Shown: positions 22,874 to 33,002 of the stretch, piece by piece
Layout: the number at the start of each line of letters is the position of its first letter
How positions within the stretch are numbered: position 1 is the first letter of the stretch
Source of the DNA: Krasilnikovozyma curviuscula
Taxonomy: Eukaryota > Basidiomycota > Tremellomycetes > Cystofilobasidiales > Mrakiaceae
Direction of reading: 5' to 3'
Assembly: GCA_014825775.1 (NCBI GenBank)
Contig: MVAQ01000223.1
Span: 1-35,426, forward strand
DNA length: 35,426 nucleotides
Translations under genes and position numbers: made by a program
The notes under the pieces: generated by a model
Database searches by the model: none
What the model was told of the DNA's origin: nothing
What the model saw: only the letters and a program-made list of their open reading frames with translations

Positions 22874-23899
22874 TAGACACAACCCACGAAATTATGAGGC
22901 AGTTTCCTATTGTATGATCCCTGCTGGAGAGCTCCCTCACAGGTTGGATGGCATAAATACACGTCGTTTTTTTTTGTTGTTGGTTGAAAGTTCGAAATTT
23001 TGGTGGGAATGCTGGCTGAAGGGAAATAGGGAAGACGCACCTCCTCTCCGAAACCGCATTTTGCCTTAATCTTGAAGTCTTCTTACTTGGAGTCATATTT
23101 CTACCGAGCAATACCCAGTAGGAGAAAAGTCTATTCATCCAAGTCACATCGTGTGTTGGAGGCTACAGAGACGGGAAGGTTGGCCAGAATGAGACAATTC
23201 GTGATTCTTGCTCCCTTGGGCTGTACAGAAGCTTACAATTCAACGTCGGCCCCCTTCCCATCCTCAAAGTCCCAATCGAAGTAATCATCAGAAGACCCCT
23301 CGCCTTAGCTATCCTCTCTTTCACCGAGGCTGGTGCAACGATGTTGTGTTGTCGCCGAAGTGCTTTGTGCTAGGAACCCCTCATCAATCGCTTCGACAGC
23401 TTGTTATGTTGCGAAGAAAAATGAGCAAATGACTGGGTTAATCTAATTCGAGGGCATATGGCACACGGATAAGGACGTGCTTTGCATTATGGGACACTTG
23501 ACCAAAAGAGGGTGTAGCCCTATAGGATTTCCTCTCCTTCGTCAACACAGCACCCAGCTGTCTAGACTGTACATATAGGACTGATACCTCTCGTCTGAAT
23601 TCTTTTTGTTTCTGGGAGCCTGCGGGGTAGATATCGGTGATGATGATCTTTTTTCTTGATAAGATCGTCAGAGTGAACCTCACATATCAGCGGTGTACGA
23701 GGAAGCGAAGTTTCACGGACCGGATATTTGACTTCGGCCTAGTTGCTTTTCTCATACATGGTCTTCGTTTGTCGACCAATATAACAGCCTGTTCTTCGAA
23801 ACCAGCTCGGCGTTTCTACTACGTGCGCCACTCGATGAGCTTTCATCGTGGGCGACCAGGCGCTGGTCAGGTAGTGCCTAACGACATTCGTCAGCGAAC
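22874..23899. other. 1-kb divergent gap with unexplained open frames
   Basis: Lies between the PHD gene (minus) and EMC7 (plus), so it must hold both promoters. The minus strand shows open, protein-like stretches near 23846-23760, 23690-23440 and 23385-23230, the last followed by a good 74-nt intron candidate (GTAAGC donor ending 23230, TCTCTGTAG acceptor at about 23157). I could not chain them into a convincing gene; they may be spliced 5' leader of the PHD gene or a small separate gene. Confidence 0.35.
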
Positions 23900-24939
23900 A
23901 TGCTAGTCTTACTCCCAAAGCTTGCTCTACTACTGGCATGCTGTATATCTCCAGCTTTAGGTGAATCCATCGGGGGATACATCGTCTTGAACGAGGAGTG
24001 CAAAGGTATGTTACACCGCTGCTGTTCTCCTTCGTCAATAGGACTGACACCGCTAGTCTTTACTATCATTTCGGTGTTGAAGACTTGTCTGAGATTGGCC
24101 TGAGGACTAAGGTTTCTCTGGACTACGGCGTCCAGTCGGTGTACCTCAGGAATGACGGGAGCTTCTATTTGTGAGCGTCGACCACGTCCCACTCTCACTT
24201 CACTTTGACTGAGGAAGGCATTTTGTCGTATTTAGTGACGATGTTCCAGTGAACAGGACGTACATTCTTTCTGTGCTGTCTCCAGCGTTTGAGTTCCCTC
24301 AGGTGGGTTGTGCGTGTGTGCTCGAAGTTTCTCGCTTTCTGACAGAACTGGATGTCTTACTCTAGCTCACTATCACTCTCTCGGATTCTGGAGAACATCC
24401 ATTTGTTTCCCATTACTCCCCAACCCATCTCCCCTCCAAATCAGCAGCAACTATCCCCTCGCTACCTTACCCCATCCTCATCTCGCCAACCAAGAAGCGT
24501 GACTTCTTTGAACCAGTAGTTGGATTTAACCCGTTGCAGATGTTGGGAAATCCAATGATTTTGCTTATGGGGGGAGGGGCTGTCCTAATGATGTTCCTCC
24601 CTAAAATAATGGTACGTGAGGTGTCGATGAAAGCGATATGCAACTAACGACCTGAAATCCTTTTATTTTCAGGCCAATTTGGATCCAGAACTGTTAGATG
24701 CAGCCAATGAGATGAGAGGAGGACAAAAGTCTCAATCGGCGCTGGCTGGGTTGCTTTCAGGCACGTCCGATCCGTTCAACCCTGGGCTCACGCAGAGAGC
24801 TCCAGCAGCCGGCCCCAGTGCCAATAAGGATGAGCCGCTGAGCATGGGCACTGCTGGAGTTGCCTCACCGTCAACGGGTAAAGCAAAACACAGTGTTGGG
24901 GGAACGGGGCAAAAGAAGGGAAAGAAAGGCGGGCGCTAA
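23900..24939 (+). CDS. EMC7: ER membrane protein complex subunit 7
   Basis: Lumenal beta-sandwich subunit of the EMC, which inserts tail-anchored and multipass proteins into the ER membrane (Sop4 in yeast). Exons 23900-24005, 24083-24170, 24236-24302, 24366-24611 and 24673-24939 give 257 aa in phase. A signal peptide (LLPKLALLLACCISPALG) precedes the beta-sandwich, which contains the diagnostic YLRNDGSFYFDDVP, then YILSVLSPAFEFPQ. After a Ser/Pro linker comes the conserved LPYPILISPTKKRDFFEP and the TM region NPLQMLGNPMILLMGGGA with LPKIM. The cytosolic tail LDPELLDAANEM ends in a Gly/Lys-rich GQKKGKKGGR, as in animal EMC7. The acceptor before exon 2 (TTGAAG) is not pyrimidine-rich but is the only one that keeps frame and homology. 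It is convergent with KEX1, with 141 bp between stop codons. Confidence 0.9.
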
Positions 24940-25080
24940 GCACGTTTAAAGTCCGGTGATTGAAGTAGATTTGACTCATTCTTTCATCCATCTTGCTGAA
25001 AGAGAGTGACAGAACACACTCGCCATGTAAAAGAATTGTCTACATAAACAAATATGGACACCCAAAGAGGTCCTTCATCT

Positions 25081-28042
25081 CTACTCATCCTCTTCTCCCA
25101 GTTCAAACTGAGCAGCTGCAAGATTACCTTCCTCCTCCTCGGCATTGAGATGTCCAGTTTTTTTTCCTCTAGATGTTCCGCTTCCCGCGTTGGGTTTCGC
25201 AGGAGACCAAAGGGCGCCTTTGTTAAGCCTAGGGCTGTAATTGACGCTGCTGCCACTTCCTGTTCCAGTATGGCCTCGATGCCCTCTCGGAGGAGTGAAC
25301 GGCCTTTCTGCAGAAGACCTGAGTGGTATCCTATCCTCTGCTTCCGAATCCATCGTGTCCCGCACTGAAAGTGGCAGAGCTGCCCCCCGAGAAGAGGCCA
25401 GCGCTCGAGCTCGACGGTTGCGGAAGAAGAAGAAGAGACCAACAGCAGTCAACAGGAAGACCAGAATGACAAATGCAGACCCAGCGTTGTAGAATGCTGT
25501 GGAAGGAAGGTCGTTAGGAACGCACTCATGAGGCATGGAGGAAGAACTCGAATTGAGACGAACCCTCCCAGTCTGTGCTCGAGCTACCAGTCTTCGGAGA
25601 CGAAATCACATCATCAGATGTAGAGCTCCCAGAAGCCATTTTACCAACAGTTACAAAATCATCATCCTCTCCGATTTTACTCGGCCACGATGGGGTACCA
25701 TCAACCATTTCCGAGAAGTCAACATCCATAAATCTGATCATCATGTCATGAGCGACATTCGGGAGATCATAAGGAACCATATGAGAAGATTGGAAAACCT
25801 GAAAGGTATAGGGCCTGTCAGCCAATAGTTCACAGATAAGAGCAAATTGGAATGGCTGCTCACTTTGACGTATGTCAAGTTTCGAGCTGTCGTCCATTCA
25901 CCAACAGCAGTATCATTCAGAGACCAATCCTTTGCGGTAGCATTCTGCATAAAAAAAGGCATTAGCACCGCATTGCTGGGATGGTTGAGGGGAAATACCC
26001 ACTCCAAATCCTTGCTCTCCGCTCCATTCTAATCGGTCAATCAACCTCTCGATTCCAACATGATTACAAACCAGATCTTGATCTCCAGCGAAAAGCATCA
26101 CTTTTACTCCTTGTTCTAGTATTTCAGCAAGATATTTCACAGAAGCGAACGAGTGGTAGTTCTTGAGATTTCCTCCAGTATTGCCATCGCATTCGGTCCA
26201 CGCTGCCTGTCGTTTCCCAGCATGGAGAGCATCGACAACATCTTTTCTCTGCAGTGAAAACACATAAACAAAGAATGAGACACCAGAATTTTGGAGCGTA
26301 GGACAGAAATTGACTTACGTGGAGATATTCATACACCTGCGGTAGTTCCGAAGGCCAGTTCATACCACAAGCAGGAGAATCATCAGTCAGCCGAATATCG
26401 TAAACATTCATACACACGGGTCGACCATCGATTCTGTTGATAGAAAACCGATCTGGTCAGCTCATGAGAAAGAAGAGGGAGACGGCTGAAGAGACTCACT
26501 CTCTATAGAAAGGAGTCATCACCTCGCCCATGACATTACCACAATCCCTCATGTTTATGGGAATACTTTCTTCTTTCTCAGAAGTGTTCCATTTTTCAAT
26601 TTCCAATTGACACGAAGCCATCGCCTGTTCAAAGAAGCAAGCTTGATCGGTAAAGCGATGAGGATCAGAGCTAAGGCGATTTTCTCACCTGTTCCAAGGC
26701 ATCCCATTGCTTCGTTCCGCTCTTCACTAACCCATGAAGCTTGGCAAAGTCAACATAGCCGGGATACTGTTCGCGGGGATCGATCCAACCGTTTCCAATC
26801 GCGATACCCTTCAGCGGGAAGTTGTAGAGAGGAGATGAAGTAGGGAGATTGAGGAGCGAGTGAGCAAAGTATGGGATGTATTGACCTAAGTTTGTAGCAT
26901 GAGAAGAGGACCAGTCAGCGTTGGTGTTTTCTATACGCTTGCGCCAAAGGGAGAAGGTTTCATACCAGCGTAACTCTCTCCCGTCAGATACGTTTCCACA
27001 CCTCTCCATTCAGGGAAGACTGTGAGCCAGTTCTCTAAGAAGTGGCTGAAATGTGCCGCAGCCTTAAAGATGACATGTCCATATCAGCGCCAACTCAAAA
27101 CTAGGTGTTCACCATACCCTCACCTGCGTTAACTCATGTAAATACCCGTTACCGTTCGAGTATGAGAATCCGGTTCCCGGTGGTTGGTCAATGTAGACAA
27201 CCCTATGAAGGTACACCAGTCACTCAGCTACCGTCGAGCGAAGCGAAGCCAATTAATGCAAGAAAGTGAAACTCACGCAGCGAACTCTTCCCAGCCACCT
27301 TCCATCTGAAGTCTGAGCGTACCATCACTGTTTGGTCGGAATGGCCCGTTCTCGAGCAGAGCACCATCGAACGAGGAACAACCTGGCCCGCCGTTGAACC
27401 AGAATATGAGCCTCCTTTTGCCGGTCATTCGACGGGGCTGCAAGTACAAGAAGCTGATAGTTAAGCAACATCGTCAGTTTGGTCCAAGTCGTGGGAGAGC
27501 AGTTCACAGGGCAGAAAGGAGAGAAGAGTAAAAGGAAACGGTCAGCAGCGTGGCGCGCAAGGTAAGATAAACTGCCAGCAAGAACAGAACGTCGGAAGAA
27601 TAGGATGAAACGCGAGGGAATGGGTACAGAACGAGATAACTGGCTTTGACTTCTATTCGTGATGGTCGAAGAAGCGACCAAGCCTCTGATAGCCCCCCAA
27701 AACACGGTGAACGAAACTCTCAATCGCTGCTCGCGATTCTCCAGCCTGCTTTCCTACAGATTCCTTCTGCCTCTGGTCTTTCTATCTCTACTAACCTGGT
27801 CTCTTTAGAATAAAGATGGCGCATACTTACAAGATCTCGCTGCCCCTCCCCGTCGAGCCCTCTCCTCCTCCCTCTGCTTCACCAGGGTCGGACGGCAGAA
27901 GACCAGCATGTACGACGAGAGGGTGAGTAGGATGGAGACCCAGCGGGTACTCTAGTGTTGGTAAGCTGGGTACATAGAATGCTGAAGCTGGTGGCAGGAC
28001 GTCCTTCACTGGCTTTGCTGGGACTGTCGGTGTCGTTGCCAT
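25081..28042 (-). CDS. KEX1: KEX1-type serine carboxypeptidase (pheromone-processing)
   Basis: Late-Golgi peptidase that trims C-terminal Lys/Arg from peptides cut by Kex2. Minus-strand exons 28042-27831, 27571-27508, 27437-27277, 27202-27124, 27062-26966, 26885-26689, 26624-26500, 26433-26319, 26248-26003, 25944-25864, 25798-25564 and 25496-25081 give 675 aa. It shows the mature-type N-terminus [26 protein letters not shown], the oxyanion/substrate loop [12 protein letters not shown], the nucleophile in GESYAG (Ser about 202), the acid in [13 protein letters not shown] (Asp about 408) and the histidine in SSHMVPYD (His about 465; Ser replaces the usual Gly). An acidic Ser-rich stem precedes one TM ([18 protein letters not shown]), a basic RNRRAR stop and an acidic cytosolic tail ending ELGEEDE. 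No signal peptide is visible at this ATG, and the second exon sits after a 259-nt intron, so the first two exons are provisional. Confidence 0.88.
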
Positions 28043-28577
28043 TTCTCGTTGAGGGAAGAGGTTTAGAAGCGAATAAGATCTGAACTCTAAGCTGAATCTT
28101 CAACTGGGTGATAAAAGATCAGCACAAGAGAGAAGACCTGGCCTGTCTGGACCTAAATAGGGCCTTTTAACTAGTGGGTGAACGACGGCTGCTCTTCGAC
28201 GGGTTCACTACCAGGACGCAGACTACTGAGAACGGTGGCGAAGGCTGTCTGCAAATAGAAGATGTTTTAAGTACGTACTTGTTTGCAATAATCTTGCGTG
28301 AGACAGAAACTGGAAGTGTGAGAAGGGCGTCCATAATGACAACAGGCGTGATGTAGATGATTAAGTTGGTTGCGTTAGGATAATATTAAGTAAGGAAGGG
28401 TCTAATAGATGAGAATGGGGGTTTGTAGGGGCTTTGTGAGTGGATATAGGTGGGTTAGGGATGGGAAGTGATTATATTTGAGCTGGTAAGTGCTCCTCCG
28501 ATCAAGGGCTAATCCCGACGGAAGGAGAGCTGGTCAGAAACCGGCGGCGTAAATGTTTGATAGCAGATGGACTCACA
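28043..28577. other. Intergenic between KEX1 and the MARVEL-like gene
   Basis: 535 bp between two minus-strand genes. It holds the KEX1 promoter and possibly a missing 5' exon: a CTGATC branch and CACCCAG acceptor lie near 28095-28120 on the minus strand. It also holds the MARVEL 3' UTR with a candidate intron. No complete gene is seen. Confidence 0.45.
28530..28576 (-). other. Candidate 3' UTR intron of the MARVEL-like gene
   Basis: A GTGAGT donor starts two bases after the TAA stop at 28580-28578, and TTTCTGACCAG gives branch and acceptor 47 nt on. Being so close to the stop it should not trigger exon-junction-dependent decay. Confidence 0.5.
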
Positions 28578-29645
28578 TTAGACTTGAGCATGCTTCTCCG
28601 TGACTGGAGCGTCAGGGCAGAGCTTTTCGACGTTGGCGTCGAAGCCGTTGATGCCACCAGTGTGGTCGGCAGGAAGCTTGTTGTGACTGGCAGCCAATCC
28701 AGCCAAGAAGGAGATGTAGAAAACAGTAAGGATCCAGTCCACCTAAGGGAGAGGAACGTAGGAGAAGGAAGGCAAGTCAGTTGTCTGAAGTCTCTTTGTC
28801 CTTGAGCGCACCGACAACAACAACGTACCCAAGCGAAAGCCATTTCCGATCGATAGGTACCGAAGCATGAAGATTCGCCTCGAAGCTGTTAATGGTAATC
28901 GTGGTACTTAGTATCAGCACTCCACTCAAGCGATACAAGACCGAAGTTGTAATCTGAAACTTACACCGTCGTCAGGGCAGTTGAAAGGAGCTTGCCATTT
29001 TCTAGCAGTGTAGGAGATAGCGAGAGCTAAAAGTTCCAAAGAATACGGTGTCAATTTCTCCTTTGAAGGGAAAAGAAAAATTGGGGGGAAATTTAAATGC
29101 CTACCAAGAGACCAAGCGGAGAACACGGCAGTTCCAATCAGCGCAGTCTTGACTTTGAAGAAGGCTTTTGAACCAAAAGCAAACAGAGCCAAGAACCAAA
29201 ACATCGACAGGACACCGTACACCAGCATTGCTGGATCACTGGAAGAGCGTCAGAGCGTCAACAAGAAGAACGACGAAGTTGAGTAATCCAGCTGGTAATC
29301 GTCACTTCATCTCCCCGGAGTCAATTTCTACTTACATCTTGTCGTAACCGTTGTAAACGTTGTTCCATTTGTGGATTGCTATCGAAGCAAGGACCCAAGA
29401 AGCAAAGCTCATGACCTATCGAGGAAGGGAGACGCGAGTTGAGATGCAGTCACAACAACAGGTCGTAAGTCAGAAAGCAAAACGAGATGGGTCTTTTCGC
29501 CCTCTTAGCTTCTAGATAGCAACTGAAACTCACCAAAGACAGGCCACAAGAGAGAAACACCAATGTGTGCAAGAAGCTGAAGACCCTTCAAGTCAGTCAC
29601 TCGCTCACCTATAAATCAAAACAAAGAAAATTATACTCACGCCAT
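28578..29645 (-). CDS. Small four-TM membrane protein, MARVEL-like
   Basis: Minus-strand exons 29645-29641 (only ATGGC), 29576-29534, 29415-29336, 29238-29105, 29026-28965, 28885-28829 and 28742-28578 give 181 aa in phase. Four hydrophobic helices are visible: FLHTLVFLSCGLSLVMSFAS (signal-anchor-like), AMLVYGVLSMFWFLALFAFG, KTALIGTAVFSAWSLALAIS and FAWVDWILTVFYISFLAGLA. A short loop with two Cys (FNCPDDG, SSCFGTY) lies between TM3 and TM4, and a hydrophilic tail ends EKHAQV. Length, helix spacing and the AFAWVDWIL motif in the last helix fit fungal MARVEL-domain proteins, such as those of the eisosome/Nce102 group, but there is no motif strict enough to name a subfamily. It may act in plasma-membrane microdomains or vesicle trafficking; that is inference. 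Confidence 0.75.
29641..29645 (-). other. 5-nt coding part of the first exon
   Basis: The coding part of exon 1 is just ATGGC before a GTGAGT donor; the intron 29640-29577 (64 nt) has a CTGAC branch and TCTTCAG acceptor. The exon itself extends upstream as 5' UTR. Confidence 0.7.
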
Positions 29646-30157
29646 TGTTGAGAAGGCAGGAGGATAGATAGAGTTTGGTGAGGAAGACTGGAGATATACG
29701 CTTGAAGAATGAAGATGAGTGAGGATGTTGAAAGCAAGAACGCAATCGATCCTTCCAGCGCCCTTTTATAAGTGGCCAGAGAGAGATTACGCGTGCTCTC
29801 ACGGGCAAGTCAGTGGAGACGGAAAACAGAATGGAAATGACATCACCACATGGGATCAAAAGATCAGGCCAGTAATGGTGGTTACTCATCGGTATAGAAT
29901 GAATATCAACCGAGGAAGACGCAAAGCAGGTAAAATTTTGCTGGTAGAGAGGGCAAAACGACGTCTTCCTTTCGTGCAGCGCGGCCGGAGTGAACGTAAA
30001 CAATGCCAAGGGCTACTTACCTCTATGTAGTCAATAGCATCAGAGTGCATCCTAGCAAATCAAAAAAAGTTTTATATGAAGAATAATGTATTCGTAGAAA
30101 AAGCTGGCTCTAGTACAATAATGTGACTCAAAAGCGATCGAGTAAAAGACGTAAACT
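29646..30157. other. Intergenic between the MARVEL-like gene and the permease
   Basis: 512 bp holding the MARVEL promoter and leader and the permease 3' UTR. The minus strand is open for about 100 codons near 29900 but has no Met context or splice link, so I do not call a gene. Confidence 0.45.
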
Positions 30158-32470
30158 TTAGAATAAGGCGTCCCAAATCCTCTCAGACTTGCTTCTTGGA
30201 GTTAAGGCTCTAACTCTCTCACACTCTTGAGTGTATTCGTCCAGCTCGGCCAGATCGCTGACAAAGTCAGCGGTTTTGGGGTTCACGGCGGGGATTCGGT
30301 GGATGAGCTTCCAGCAAATCGCGAGGAACAGGAAGACAAAGATGGAACCGTACGCAAACACAAAGTCTGCTGGATTAAATGCTCCAGGGAGGAACACATA
30401 ATAACCGGATCCCCACAAGATAGCGAACGCAAAGATCGCGGTGTCTGTTGGTGAAAGGGAGGGATAATCAGCCTTAAAGCTTGAATCAGATAGATCAACA
30501 TTAATTAGATCTGGATACGTACACCAAGCTGAAGCAAGAGGCATGAATCCTTTGGCTGGCAAGAAGTCGGTACCTTTGAGACCTTGGGCCTTGAGCGAAC
30601 GGTCAAAACAGATGTACGTCACGGCCATCAGAACCCAGGTGACGAGCTGGGCGCAAGTACTACATTGGAAATAAAGAAAGCTTACGTCAGACTTGTCTGT
30701 ATCAAAAGGAAAAGAGTACCGATAAAGGGGAGGGTGGTGTACCACAGATTGATCCACCAGTTCAAAACTTTGTAAGTGCCAGCGCTGACTTGGAGATAGC
30801 TGAGTCCAGTTAGCAGAGATACCAGGATCGTACATGTATAAGGAACACCATTCCTGTTCAATCTACGGAAGACCTTGGGTGCATGTCCTTGTAGAGCGAG
30901 TCCATGTAAACTCCTTGACGTGGCATAGGTAAAAGCATTGCCGCTTGAGATTATTGAGACCAGGATGAGAGCATTGACGACATCTGGAAGGTATTTCACT
31001 TGAAGCCTGTTCATCGCGATAACATAAGGCGATCTGAACAATCATAACTTCAGGTTCCGGCTAGCTGGAGCATGCGTTTTGTCAAACAAGCAGGGACAAT
31101 TGACTCACTTGGCAGCACCAGGCGCTCCAGCACTGATTGCACCTAGCAGCTCGGGACTATTGGAAGCACACACAGTTCCAACGAAGAAAGCGCCGAAGAT
31201 ATAGAAAATGATCATTCGACCCATAGTGCTCTTGAAAGCCTTTGGTAGGACTCGACGAGGATTTTTAACCTCGCCTGACAATAGAGAGAGCTGAAGATAG
31301 AGAAATCAGTTTGGGGGCAGTAGAGGACAGGAATATATTTGGTGCTCACATAATCGGGACCGACGACCGCAAAAGCAGCGAAGGAGATGGAGCTCATGAT
31401 TCCTTCGAAGCGTTCACCTGCATTCGATCCCAGTATTGGAGCAGGATCTTTCCAGTTTCTAAATCCATATTTGTCTCCAATAGGGTTTCCTCCGCACATA
31501 GTGATGAAGGTGAAGAGGAAGAGGATACCGATGAGAACAAACTTAAGAAGAGCAACCCAGAACTCCGTTTCGCTTAGGGTAGGTCCAACAAGGATCAGGG
31601 AGTTGATGGAGCGAAGGTAAAAGGCGGTGGAGGTCAAAAGGAAATTAGAGATGGTCAGCACCAATGACCAATGCTTTGTTTTCGTCCTGATCGTAAATGA
31701 CAGAGGATGACTCACCCGTAGAGCCGAACCGTCCAAGAATTCAGAGCTGCATACAGAACAATAATCACAGAAATCATGATGGCCGGATTGAGATCAGACT
31801 TCCAGTAAGAGATGACCACGTTGACAACAGTCAGTCTAATGGAATTGAGGGCGCGCGTGTCAGTCGCGCAAGTACACCGCAACGTGGAGAGAAAAGAATA
31901 TTCAACCTACTCGTAGCAGATCAGAGCTTGACTAGATAAAAATTGAGTCAATGTATGTAGCATCACAATATAGTGAGCCACTGGTTTACTTACTTGGTGA
32001 TAAAATAGTTCCATCCAAGGGCCATTCCAATAGCATCGTCAACAAAACGAGAAGCATATCTGATGAACCCTCCATCGAGTGGAAGGAGTGTTGTCATCTC
32101 AAGTTGGAAGTTAGAGACAGCGATAATGACAGAACTAGAAGGCAACATCTGTTAACGATTATGCAAATATTATCGAAGAAATCAATGCTGCTCACCACCA
32201 CCATGATATTCCTAATAGCAAGGAAACAGGACCACCAGCAGTAAGGGCATTTCCGATCGAGATGAACAAGCCAGAGCCAATGGAGCCGGCGATGGCGATG
32301 AGCTGTAAGTGTCGAAGCTCAAGCTTCCTGTGAGGAGAGTGGATTGCTGCTTTGCCTTCTCTCATAGCCCTGTAGTCATCTTCCTCCCCACTCATGGTCT
32401 CGACATCTGCTGCTCTCACGCCTCCCCCAAAGACTCCTTCCTTCATGTCGTCAGCATCGGTTTTCTCCAT
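30158..32470 (-). CDS. Amino-acid permease (APC superfamily, fungal AAP/YAT family)
   Basis: Twelve-TM proton-coupled amino-acid importer of the plasma membrane. Minus-strand exons 32470-32196, 32134-31994, 31931-31911 (21 nt), 31835-31716, 31572-31350, 31290-31109, 31033-30743, 30659-30523 and 30444-30158 give 558 aa in phase. Family marks: LELRHLQLIAIAGSIGSGLF in TM1, EMTTLLPLDGGFIRYASRFVD, GWNYFITNQAL, RLYGETEFWVALLKF, GEVKNPRRVLPKAF, GAAKSPYVIAMNR and LNWWINLCTCAQLVTWVLM followed by SLKAQG. A hydrophilic N-tail of about 50 residues (EEDDYRAMREGKAAIH) is typical of regulated permeases. Substrate range cannot be told. The 78-nt intron 30522-30445 is divisible by three; the intron 31715-31573 is long (143 nt). 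GATA sites upstream suggest nitrogen control. Confidence 0.92.
31911..31931 (-). other. 21-nt micro-exon in the permease gene
   Basis: Codes the end of Asn, then QALICY and the start of Glu, between introns of 62 and 75 nt. It is needed to rebuild the conserved TNQALICYELTVV segment. Confidence 0.85.
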
Positions 32471-33002
32471 TTTTCGATAACTCGCCGCGCTGCACGCTCT
32501 AACTGCCAAACTGAGGGCTTAATCGAGCTTCTTTATGAGTACTATGGGTTAGTTCGTGGTGCGCGTCTGAGAGCAAGAGAAACTGTGCTAGTACAGGCCG
32601 ACTTGATAAGAGGTGGCGTTGCACACGGCGTCTCGCTCAGATGGTTTGTTTACCCGACTGCTTAAAATTACCCGCTGGCGCTAGAGTAGAGCGAACAAAG
32701 CAATACGAGGTGGCCTGCTAATAGAATCCGTGGCCAAAGGAAAGAAGTGACGTACACATAAGTTGATAATGCCAAGAGAGTTAAATGCCGTGGAATGGTA
32801 AGCAAGCATTGCGACTTGCCTGAGCAGGCATGGACAAACGACAACGGTTGGATGAATTAGGGTGATTCTATTACCGTAACAGGTTAAACGATTGTTTATA
32901 GTTATTAAAAGAAGAGTCCCTGGGGAAAAGTCTCTATGGAAGCCCTATTACGAAGTGCGCAAAAACAAAAACGAAAAACACGAAGAAAACGGTGGGCCAG
33001 GC
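32471..33002. other. Intergenic upstream of the permease
   Basis: 532 bp with the permease promoter and the 3' UTR of the esterase-like gene. GATA motifs are listed separately; no gene is seen. Confidence 0.5.
32605..32610 (+). promoter_or_regulatory. GATA-factor site (TGATAAG) upstream of the permease
   Basis: GATAAG on the plus strand, 135 bp upstream of the permease ATG, in the context TTGATAAGA; a second GATAA lies at 32765-32769. HGATAR sites bind the fungal nitrogen regulators (Gat1/Are1/AreA). Motif-only evidence. Confidence 0.35.

Noticed and set aside
23739..24198. Minus-strand open frames over the EMC7 start
   Set aside because: The 24198-23878 part is a shadow of EMC7 exons 1-2; only the part left of 23850 is kept as an open question.
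30660..30685. A 26-nt intron (GTAAGC...TGTAG) in the permease gene
   Set aside because: Too short for splicing; using the GTACAC donor at 30742 gives an 83-nt intron and restores the conserved NL-T-L-TW motif.
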